Below, one piece after another: positions 16,489-23,805 of a stretch of 64,000 nt of DNA. The stretch is from Caryophanales bacterium UBA1624. Lineage in GTDB: Bacteria; Bacillota_I; Bacilli_A; RFN20; CAG-826. The translations under genes and the position numbers were made by a program. Within the stretch, counting starts at the first letter, position 1. Every line of letters begins with the position of its first letter. Location: positions 13,339-77,338 of the forward strand of contig DCMK01000077.1 in the NCBI GenBank assembly GCA_002321395.1, given 5' to 3'. The notes beneath the pieces were generated by a model. The model ran no database searches and had not been told where the DNA came from. It was given only the letters and a program-made list of their open reading frames with translations.

Positions 16489-17298
16489 ATGAGGATTCTC
16501 TTCTTCGGCGATATCGTCGGGAGCCTCGGCTTGGCCGGGGTTTCCGACCTTTTGCCTTTTTTAAGGAAAAAATACGCACCCGATTTTGTCATCGCCAACG
16601 GGGAAAACATCACCAAAGGAAAAGGGCTTTCCTATAAGGATTATTCCTCTTTGATCAAGTCGGGCGTCGACTGTGTGACCCTTGGGAACCATTGGCATTC
16701 CAAGGATCAGATCGATCATTACCTTTCCTACGCCGACCGCCTTGTTCGGCCTTATAACCTGATTGGTTACGACAAGGGTTTCGGAAGCATGGTCTTCAAG
16801 ACCGAGGAGGGAAGCCTGCGCGTGAGCAATTTCCTGGGGCAGGCCTTCATGAACGAAGAGGTTACCCCTCCGTTTGAGGCGATGAATTCCCTTTTGAGAA
16901 AAGAGGAGCCATCGACTTTCCACTTCGTCGACTTCCACGCGGAGTCGACTTCCGAAAAGCAAACCTTCGCTTATGGCTTCGACGGCGAGGTGAGCGCTGT
17001 AGTCGGCACCCATACCCACGTCCAAACCAACGATGCCCATGTCTTGCCTTTGGGGACGGGTTTCATCAGTGATGCGGGGATGTGCGGGGGGTTCGATACC
17101 GTCATCGGCGCCGAAAGGGAATCGGCGATCGACCGCTTTCTCCTTCTTGATCCTTCTGCCCGGCTCCGCTTCCCTGAGGATGGGGACCGGCAGATCAACG
17201 CCGTTGTTTTGGATTTAAACCCTCTTAATGGATCATGCGAAGGCATCTACCCCTTGTTCTACGTTAACGGAAAGGAAAAAACCTATGGCAAGAACTGA
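16489..17298 (+). CDS. ymdB: YmdB-family metallophosphoesterase
   Basis: Dinuclear-metal phosphodiesterase; the Bacillus homologue hydrolyses 2',3'-cyclic nucleotides and influences biofilm and motility. 269 residues. Metal ligands lie in GDIVG (residues 7-11), ANGEN, GNHWHSKDQ, VDFHAE and GTHTHVQT. The gene follows rny by 1 nt, as in Bacillus, and overlaps miaB by 14 nt. Confidence 0.94.
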   Translation: MRILFFGDIVGSLGLAGVSDLLPFLRKKYAPDFVIANGENITKGKGLSYKDYSSLIKSGVDCVTLGNHWHSKDQIDHYLSYADRLVRPYNLIGYDKGFGSMVFKTEEGSLRVSNFLGQAFMNEEVTPPFEAMNSLLRKEEPSTFHFVDFHAESTSEKQTFAYGFDGEVSAVVGTHTHVQTNDAHVLPLGTGFISDAGMCGGFDTVIGAERESAIDRFLLLDPSARLRFPEDGDRQINAVVLDLNPLNGSCEGIYPLFYVNGKEKTYGKN

Positions 17299-19036
17299 TT
17301 ATCTTTCTCTCCCGGACATGAAGAAAGCGCGTAGCCGCGTGAAGAAGGCGGAAATCGTTTCGGCTTCTTTGGAAGTCCCTCCTGTCGTGAAGGCCTATGG
17401 CAAAGGGAGAAAGTACTTCATCAAAACCTTTGGATGCCAAGGGAATGTTCGCGATGAGGAAGTCTTAGGTGGCTTTTTGGAATTGGCGGGAATGAGCCGG
17501 ACGGAAGACGAACAAGAGGCCGACCTCGTTTTGATCAACACCTGCGCGGTTAGGGAAAACGCGGAGGAGAAAGTCTATGGGGAAATCGGCAAATTCAAAG
17601 CCAAGCATTACGCCGATCCGGATCATTTCATCCTCGGCGTTTGCGGATGCATGATGCAGCAGGAAGGCGTGGCAGAGAAAATCATGCATTCCTACCCCTA
17701 TGTGAATTTGATTTTCGGCACTCACAACATTCCTAACATCCTCAAGCTCATCGAGGGGCATTTGAAGCGGAAAAAGGATTTGGTCCAAATCATCTCGGGG
17801 GAGGGGGATGTTTTCGAAAACCTGCCATCCACGCGCCTCGACAACGTGAAAGCCTTCGTCAATATCTCCTATGGCTGCGACAAATTCTGCACTTACTGCA
17901 TCGTCCCTTATACGCGAGGAAGAGAAAGGTCGCGCCCTTTGAAGGACATTGTGGCGGAGTGCCAAGAACTGGTCGAAGAAGGGTTTCAGGAAATCACCCT
18001 TTTGGGAGAGAACGTAAACAGCTACGGCAAGGATTTCCACGATGGGACCAACTTCGCGACCTGCTTGAAGCAAGTCGCCGAGACCGGAATCCCCCGCCTC
18101 CGCTTCATGACGAGCCATCCTTGGGACTTCTCTTCCGACATGCTTGATGTCATCGCCGCTTACCCCAACATCATGAAATGCATCCATTTGCCCCTTCAGT
18201 CCGGGAACAGCGAAATCCTAGCGAAGATGGGCCGGCGTTATACGCGCGAAGGATATTTGGCCCTGGTCAAAGAAATCCGTGAGAAGATCCCCGGATGCGC
18301 GATCACCACGGACATCATCGTCGGCTTCCCCAACGAAACGGAGGAGCAATTCGAAGATACGCTCACCCTCTGCCAAGAGGTTCGGTACGATGCCGCATTC
18401 ACGTTCTTATATTCCCCAAGGAAAGGAACTCCGGCCGCCGCGATGGTGGACGATGTCCCGGCAGAGGCGAAGCACGAACGCTTCAACCGCCTTTTGAAGG
18501 TCATTGAAGAAGGGGTGATGTCCCATTCTTCCCAAATGGTCGGGAAAGTCTACGACGTTTTGGTCGATGGCCCTTCCAAGAAAGATCCTTCGATGCTTTC
18601 GGGCTACACGGAATCGAATAAGCTCATCAATTTCAAAGGGCCCGCATCCTTGAAGGGACTCATCGTCCCGGTGAAGGTGATTGAGGACCGCGCTTTCTCC
18701 ATGATCGGAGAATTGCAGGAAGACCCCCTCATCCTTCTTTGCCGCAAGCTTTCTTCTACCCTGCGGAAAGAAGAGGAAGTCATCGCCTTCTTCCAAGCGA
18801 GGAAAGCCTTCCTGGAAGATGCTTCCCTCCTAGAGCTTCGCTCGAAAATGGAAGACGCCCAAAAGAGGATGATGAGCTGCGCCGGCGCGGGGAAGGACGA
18901 GGAATACCAAAAAGCCAAGAAGGATTATTCCTCTTTCAAAGAAGAATACGATTCCCATCCGGTGACGGAGAATTACCGTTCCGCCCAAGAAGACGTTTTG
19001 CCTTTGCTTAAGAAAATCGGGGCGTTTTTGCAATGA
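17285..19036 (+). CDS. miaB: MiaB tRNA methylthiotransferase fused to a YmcA/YlbF-like (RicA) domain
   Basis: Radical-SAM enzyme adding the 2-methylthio group to i6A37 of tRNAs. 583 residues. N-terminal UPF0004 domain with its three cluster cysteines (TFGCQGN, NTCAVRENAEEKV, VCGCM); radical-SAM motif CDKFCTYC (CxxxCxxC); a TRAM domain around VGKVYDVLVDG ending near residue 478. Usual MiaB is 440-510 aa. Residues about 480-583 are an extra helical domain (FFQARKAFLEDASLLE ... EYQKAKKDYSSFKEEYDSHPVTENY ... LLKKIGAF) resembling Com_YlbF proteins, matching the ymcA gene that follows miaB in Bacillus. ATG 17285 has GGAAAGGA upstream. The YlbF assignment is by eye. Confidence 0.9.
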   Translation: MARTDYLSLPDMKKARSRVKKAEIVSASLEVPPVVKAYGKGRKYFIKTFGCQGNVRDEEVLGGFLELAGMSRTEDEQEADLVLINTCAVRENAEEKVYGEIGKFKAKHYADPDHFILGVCGCMMQQEGVAEKIMHSYPYVNLIFGTHNIPNILKLIEGHLKRKKDLVQIISGEGDVFENLPSTRLDNVKAFVNISYGCDKFCTYCIVPYTRGRERSRPLKDIVAECQELVEEGFQEITLLGENVNSYGKDFHDGTNFATCLKQVAETGIPRLRFMTSHPWDFSSDMLDVIAAYPNIMKCIHLPLQSGNSEILAKMGRRYTREGYLALVKEIREKIPGCAITTDIIVGFPNETEEQFEDTLTLCQEVRYDAAFTFLYSPRKGTPAAAMVDDVPAEAKHERFNRLLKVIEEGVMSHSSQMVGKVYDVLVDGPSKKDPSMLSGYTESNKLINFKGPASLKGLIVPVKVIEDRAFSMIGELQEDPLILLCRKLSSTLRKEEEVIAFFQARKAFLEDASLLELRSKMEDAQKRMMSCAGAGKDEEYQKAKKDYSSFKEEYDSHPVTENYRSAQEDVLPLLKKIGAFLQ

Positions 19037-19941
19037 TTTTGGTTCTTACCGGTCCTACTGGTAGCGGCAAAAGCAAATTGGCCGTCTCTTTGGCTAAAAA
19101 AATGAATGGCGCGGTCGTCAACGCGGACGCCTATCAAGTTTACCAAGGGCTGAATATCGCCACGGCAAAGCCGAGCGAATCCATGCGCCTAGAAGTCCCT
19201 CATTACCTTTTCGATTTCGTGCCTCTGTCTTCTGATTACAACGTCGTGGAATACCAAGCCGATCTGCGCGGTGAGATCTCTGAGCTTGAGGGCGCTGGGA
19301 AGACGATCATCATCGCCGGGGGGACCGGGCTCTACCTCAAAGCGGGGCTTTACGATTACGAATTCCCCGAAGAAAGGCAGATCGACCTTTCCTCTTACGA
19401 AACGCTCGATAACAAATCCCTTTACCAAAAGGCGCTGGAACTCGATGAAGCATCCGCTAAAGAAATCCATCCCAACAACCGTCGCAGGGTCCTCCGCCTG
19501 ATCCAATATTGTTTGGCCACCGGATCGAAACGGTCATCCGTCAACGCTTGCCAAACCCATAAGCCCCTTTATGACGTTCGCTTTTATGGCCTTGAAGTGG
19601 AAAGGGAACGGCTTTACCCGCTCGTTGAGGAAAGGGTCGAAGAAATGTTCGCGTCGGGCATCGAAGAGGAGAACCGGACGCTGGTCGATCGCTACGGCCG
19701 CTCTTGCCACGCCTTCCAAGCGATTGGGGTGAAGGAATTCTTCCCTTATTGGGACGGTCAGGCCAATTTAGAGGAAACCAAAGAGCTCATCAAGAAAAAC
19801 ACTCGCCATTACGTTAAAAAGCAAATGACCTGGTTCCGCCACCAGTTCCCCATTCGCTGGATCAAAGGGGAGGAGGATTTGCTTGCGGATTTAATATCGC
19901 AGGACGGCCTTCTTTCCTCGCCGAAGAACAAGGATAATTAA
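19033..19941 (+). CDS. miaA: tRNA dimethylallyltransferase
   Basis: Transfers dimethylallyl to A37 of tRNAs reading UNN codons, making the i6A that MiaB then methylthiolates. 302 residues, normal length. P-loop GPTGSGKS at residues 7-14; NADAYQVYQGLNIATAKPS corresponds to the usual NADSMQVY segment; GGTGLYLKA is the third core motif. It overlaps miaB by 4 nt (ATGA), so both steps of ms2i6A synthesis are translationally coupled. Confidence 0.97.
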   Translation: MILVLTGPTGSGKSKLAVSLAKKMNGAVVNADAYQVYQGLNIATAKPSESMRLEVPHYLFDFVPLSSDYNVVEYQADLRGEISELEGAGKTIIIAGGTGLYLKAGLYDYEFPEERQIDLSSYETLDNKSLYQKALELDEASAKEIHPNNRRRVLRLIQYCLATGSKRSSVNACQTHKPLYDVRFYGLEVERERLYPLVEERVEEMFASGIEEENRTLVDRYGRSCHAFQAIGVKEFFPYWDGQANLEETKELIKKNTRHYVKKQMTWFRHQFPIRWIKGEEDLLADLISQDGLLSSPKNKDN

Positions 19942-19959
19942 GCAAACGAGGAAGCCTCT

Positions 19960-21576
19960 ATGTCTCTGATTAAAATCGAAGAAATTGCCAAAAAAGCCGG
20001 GATTCCCTTGGATGATTTGGAACCCTACGGGAAATACAAAGCCAAAATCGATCCCGAATGCTATCAGTCTTTGGCAGAGAAGAAAGACGGGAAGCTTGTG
20101 TTAGTGACCGCTATCACCCCAACGAAGGCGGGCGAGGGCAAAACAACGATGTCCATCGCTTTGGCGGAGGGGTTCGGACGCATTGGGCAAAAGGCGATGC
20201 TTTGCCTCCGGGAGCCTTCTTTGGGCCCGGTCTTCGGCCTTAAAGGCGGCGCAACGGGCGGTGGCAAAGCCTCCATTGGGCCAAGCGAAGACATCAATCT
20301 TCACTTCACCGGAGACATGCATGCCTTGACTTCGTCCATCAATCTCATCTCGGCCGTGATCGACAATTCCATTTATCAAGGGAATCCTTTGAATATCGAT
20401 CCGAATCGCATTGTTTGGAACCGCGCGATGGACATGAACGATCGAGCCTTACGGACGATTTCCGTTTCCGAAGGTGACCCGAAAGCCACTCCTCGGCAAG
20501 ATCATTTCATCATTACCGTCGCTAGCGAGCTGATGGCAATCCTTTGCCTTGCCCGTAGCGCGGATGATTTCTATTCCCGAATCCAAAAAGTCATTGTCGC
20601 CTATGGCAAAGAAGGGAATCCGATCACCATAAAAGACCTCCGGATCACCCATGCGATCATGAAGCTGATGAAAGAGGCTTTGAAGCCGAATTTGGTCCAA
20701 ACGGTCGAGAACAATCCCGTATTGGTCCACGGCGGCCCTTTCGCCAACATCGCCCATGGATGCAATTCGATTCTCGCCACCCAACTCGCTTTGAAGCTGG
20801 CCCCGATCACGATTACGGAAGCGGGCTTTGGCGCGGATTTGGGCGCGGAGAAATTTTTGGACATCAAATGTCGCGAAGGTTCCTTCCATCCGGATTGCGT
20901 CGTCATGGTCGCGAGCATCCGTGCGCTCAAGCTCCATGGCGGGCAGGTCTATGAAGACTTGGGGAAGCCTGACGTCTCCGCTTTGAAAAGAGGCGTCTGC
21001 AATTTGGAAGCCCACCTCGATAACATGGCTAAATTCGGCCTCCCCGTCGTGGTGGCCATCAACCATTTCTCTCAGGACTCGGAAGAAGAGGTTTCCTTTT
21101 TGGAGACGTGGTGCCGCGAAAATGGGTATTCCGCTTCCTTCGTCGATGCTTACGAAAAAGGCGGGGAGGGGGCGGTGGACCTCGCGGAAAAAGTCCTTGC
21201 CACTCTAAAAACCAAGCTGTCAAATTTCCATCCCCTATATGACTTGAAAATGCCTTTGAAAGAAAAAATAGAAAAGATTAGCAAAGAAATCTATCATGCT
21301 GGTGAGGTCCGTTATTCTCCGCAGGCGGAATCCCAACTTCGCGAATACGAATCGATGGGGTTCGGGGACGCCTATATTTGCATGGCCAAAACGCCCGCCA
21401 GCTTTTCCGACGACCCCTCGCTGCTAGGCGCTCCGACGGGGTTCCCGATTTCCATCCGCGAAGTTCGCCTTGCCGCAGGCAGCAATTTCGTGATCCCTTT
21501 GACGGGGAAAATCCTCACGATGCCCGGCCTCCCGAAGGTTCCTGCCGCCGTGAAAATGGAGGATGAACCGTGGTGA
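19960..21576 (+). CDS. fhs: formate-tetrahydrofolate ligase
   Basis: ATP-dependent synthesis of 10-formyl-THF for purine and initiator-tRNA formylation. 538 residues, slightly shorter than the usual 555-560. P-loop TPTKAGEGKTT near residue 52, then LREPSLGPVFGLKGGATGGG and GFGADLGAEKF. Start ATG 19960 has AACGAGGAAG upstream and follows miaA by 18 nt, so it is probably in the rny-miaA operon. The 3' end overlaps the DUF951 gene by 7 nt. Confidence 0.97.
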   Translation: MSLIKIEEIAKKAGIPLDDLEPYGKYKAKIDPECYQSLAEKKDGKLVLVTAITPTKAGEGKTTMSIALAEGFGRIGQKAMLCLREPSLGPVFGLKGGATGGGKASIGPSEDINLHFTGDMHALTSSINLISAVIDNSIYQGNPLNIDPNRIVWNRAMDMNDRALRTISVSEGDPKATPRQDHFIITVASELMAILCLARSADDFYSRIQKVIVAYGKEGNPITIKDLRITHAIMKLMKEALKPNLVQTVENNPVLVHGGPFANIAHGCNSILATQLALKLAPITITEAGFGADLGAEKFLDIKCREGSFHPDCVVMVASIRALKLHGGQVYEDLGKPDVSALKRGVCNLEAHLDNMAKFGLPVVVAINHFSQDSEEEVSFLETWCRENGYSASFVDAYEKGGEGAVDLAEKVLATLKTKLSNFHPLYDLKMPLKEKIEKISKEIYHAGEVRYSPQAESQLREYESMGFGDAYICMAKTPASFSDDPSLLGAPTGFPISIREVRLAAGSNFVIPLTGKILTMPGLPKVPAAVKMEDEPW

Positions 21577-21779
21577 TTCTAAATCCTTCCCTTTACGATG
21601 AAGTCGAAATGAAAAAATGCCACCCCTGCTTCTCCCACTGCAAGAGGTTCCAAATCCTTCGCTTGGGCGCGGACATCAAAATGAAATGTCTGGGATGCGG
21701 GAAAGTTCTTTTGGTGGACCGCGATCAATTCAACAAACGCCTTAAGAAAATCGTTTGTTCCCATACGGGAGAGCTATAA
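21570..21779 (+). CDS. DUF951 family small zinc-ribbon-like protein
   Basis: 69-residue protein of the DUF951 family (Bacillus YyzM type); function unknown. Diagnostic features: YDEVEMKKCHPC near residue 9, LRLGADIKMKCLGCGKVLLVDR, and a final basic KRLKKIV. Four cysteines in two pairs (CHPCFSHC and CLGC) could bind a metal. Start GTG 21570 lies at the end of fhs with GGAGG 6 nt upstream. In Bacillus the family member sits beside the parAB region; here it trails fhs. Confidence 0.85.
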   Translation: MVILNPSLYDEVEMKKCHPCFSHCKRFQILRLGADIKMKCLGCGKVLLVDRDQFNKRLKKIVCSHTGEL

Positions 21780-21801
21780 AAATCCTCCCATTTGCCATTT
21801 T

Positions 21802-21822
21802 TCCCTTTAAGGATTAAAGGGA
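21802..21822 (+). promoter_or_regulatory. inverted repeat overlapping the ABC gene's ribosome-binding site
   Basis: Perfect 9-bp arms TCCCTTTAA (21802-21810) and TTAAAGGGA (21814-21822) with a GGA loop. The right arm runs into the Shine-Dalgarno AAGGGAGG, so the folded RNA would occlude it; as DNA it is a symmetric operator-like site. A TATAAA (21775-21780) upstream could be the -10 box. Confidence 0.45.
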
Positions 21823-21829
21823 GGCTGAT

Positions 21830-22492
21830 GTGGGATTCTTAGATTTGCAGAACGTCGGGAAGTGTTTTAAGGACGGATCGGCGAAGAAATGGGTGTTCCG
21901 TCACCTGACCTTTTCTTTCCCGGAAAAAGGGATGGTTGGTATTTTGGGGAAATCCGGCTGCGGGAAAAGCACTTTGCTCTCCCTCCTTTCCGGTTTGTCT
22001 TCCCCGAGCGAGGGAAGAATTTCGTATTCAGGAAGAAACCTGACGTCTTTTCATGAAAAGGATTGGCTTGAATTCCGGCGAAGAGAAATCGGCTTTGTCT
22101 TCCAGCACTACAATTTGATTCCAGGCCTTTCCGTTTATCAAAATGTCTTGCTTCCTTCAATGATAAAAGGGCCAGCCAAACAAAGGGAAAAAGTCGATTC
22201 TTTGCTTAAGAAGGTTGGGATATTGAAGAAAAAAACGCAGTGCGTTGATTCGTTATCGGGTGGGGAGAAGCAAAGGGCGGCCATTTGCCGAGCGCTGACC
22301 AATTCTCCGAAAATGCTTTTGTGCGACGAGCCTACAGGCGCTTTAGACAAGGATAATTCGCGTGGGGTCGCTCAGCTTTTAAGCTCGATATCCCAAACCC
22401 GATTGGTAATCGTCGTCACCCACGATGAGGATTTGTTCAAGCCCTTTTTGACGGAAACGTTCCGCCTGCCCTGGGAAAGGAAGGCTGATTGA
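21830..22492 (+). CDS. ABC transporter ATP-binding protein (MacB/LolD type)
   Basis: 220-residue ATPase: Walker A GKSGCGKST near residue 40, Q-loop FVFQHYNLIP, signature LSGGEKQR, Walker B MLLCDEPTGALD and switch histidine VVTHDED. This LolD/MacB subfamily pairs with FtsX-type permeases. Start GTG 21830 is set by GGGAGG 5-6 nt upstream. The stop overlaps the permease start by 1 nt (TGATG). The locus of three genes is more A/T-rich in its codons by eye than its neighbours, which could indicate acquisition. Substrate unknown. Confidence 0.92.
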   Translation: MGFLDLQNVGKCFKDGSAKKWVFRHLTFSFPEKGMVGILGKSGCGKSTLLSLLSGLSSPSEGRISYSGRNLTSFHEKDWLEFRRREIGFVFQHYNLIPGLSVYQNVLLPSMIKGPAKQREKVDSLLKKVGILKKKTQCVDSLSGGEKQRAAICRALTNSPKMLLCDEPTGALDKDNSRGVAQLLSSISQTRLVIVVTHDEDLFKPFLTETFRLPWERKAD

Positions 22493-23805
22493 TGGCGAAG
22501 CATTCCCTTTTTTCTTTCTTCTTGCTCCGCAATTTGCGTCAAGACCTTGGGAAGAATCTCCTTTGCCTGACGTCTTCTTTCATCGGCGTTTCTTCCCTTT
22601 TGCTCTCGCTAGGATACTTTTTGGGTTATCAAGGCGCTTTGAGCAATCAGGTGGAGCAATCTCCGGAATATGGGGTCTTCCAAGTTCAGGAAAAAAGGAA
22701 AGTCTCCTTGAGCAATTCCCCCTTAAAGCTCGTTGAAACAAGCAGGCCGCCTTTGGATTCTTGTTTGGATTTCGATCAAGAGAACGAAATCGAATGGGGA
22801 CTTAATTTCTCTTATTTCCTTCCAACAGAAACCGTTTTCTATTTAAACGGCATCCAAAAAGAGACGATCAAAATTTGCGTGATACCCTCTTTTGCCTCCT
22901 TACAAGAAAGAGGCATCCGTTTGGAATATGGACAGATTCCGGAAGAGACGGTGGATTATTGCGTGGTCAATCATGAATTTTCCCAACAATATTTGAAAAA
23001 CGAAAAAGGCGGAACGGTTTCTTTCCGCACGAGCTTTTCTTTGCCTGGCGATGAGGGCGATACAACTTTGGATTATGAGTTTCAAATCGAAGCCGTGACG
23101 CCGGACTTTCCCTTTTTGGCTACGCCGAAGGTTTATCTTTCCTATTCCGCTCTGGCCGATTTCTATTCTTCGACTGGCTTTGGGGATGAGCGTTCTTCAA
23201 TCTACCAGATGGTGGAATCAAGCGCCGGCAATTCGCCCTTGAGTGGCTATTCTCGTTTTGCTTTTTGCACAACGGGCCGTAGCGCGAGGGTCCTTTCTTC
23301 TTATGACTCTTCCGAAGATGGCCTTTCGTTTTTCAGCGAAGTGGCGAATACCGCGAATAGTTTCTTAACGTTGTCGCAAGGTTTTTCTTCCTCCTTATCT
23401 TTGTTTTCAACGCTATCCTTGGCGGGGGTTTGCTTGATTTTGATCATGACGAACTGTTCCAACTTCGTTTTGCGGAAGAAGGAGACGGCGATTCTTTATT
23501 GCTTGGGCGTAAGCCAAAGAACCGTTCGCCAATTGTATTTTTTGGAATCCTTGACCATTTGTTTGTCCGCCGTTTTCTTAAGTTTGGTTTTTGCCCCTTT
23601 GCTCCAATGGGGCGCAAACCGCCTTTTCCAATCGGAATTCGGCCTTTCCGATTTGGTGTCCATCCCGACTTCATCGATGTTTGGATGCCCTTTCTTGCTG
23701 GAGACGCTTTTGCTTTTCTTCTCTTTGCTCGTCGCTTTTCTGTCGGTGCTCCCCCTAAAGAGAGCGAAAGCAAATAGCCTAAACGAGGAACTCCGCGATG
23801 AATGA
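22492..23805 (+). CDS. FtsX/MacB-type ABC permease
   Basis: 437-residue membrane protein with one N-terminal transmembrane segment (about residues 18-43), a large extracytoplasmic domain (about 45-290), and three C-terminal segments (about 295-320, 345-372, 400-425), the FtsX/MacB topology. The conserved region KETAILYCLGVSQRTVRQLYFLES follows the second segment. ATG 22492 has GGAAAGGA upstream. It overlaps the next gene by 8 nt. It probably works with the ATPase in front and may form a hetero-complex with the fused ATPase-permease behind. Confidence 0.85.
   Translation: MAKHSLFSFFLLRNLRQDLGKNLLCLTSSFIGVSSLLLSLGYFLGYQGALSNQVEQSPEYGVFQVQEKRKVSLSNSPLKLVETSRPPLDSCLDFDQENEIEWGLNFSYFLPTETVFYLNGIQKETIKICVIPSFASLQERGIRLEYGQIPEETVDYCVVNHEFSQQYLKNEKGGTVSFRTSFSLPGDEGDTTLDYEFQIEAVTPDFPFLATPKVYLSYSALADFYSSTGFGDERSSIYQMVESSAGNSPLSGYSRFAFCTTGRSARVLSSYDSSEDGLSFFSEVANTANSFLTLSQGFSSSLSLFSTLSLAGVCLILIMTNCSNFVLRKKETAILYCLGVSQRTVRQLYFLESLTICLSAVFLSLVFAPLLQWGANRLFQSEFGLSDLVSIPTSSMFGCPFLLETLLLFFSLLVAFLSVLPLKRAKANSLNEELRDE

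Noticed and set aside
14955..16616. 553-codon open frame on the minus strand across rny
   Set aside because: It is the mirror of a strongly coding, G+C-biased rny frame, has no family resemblance, no ribosome-binding site and a repetitive F/G/D-rich translation typical of antisense frames.
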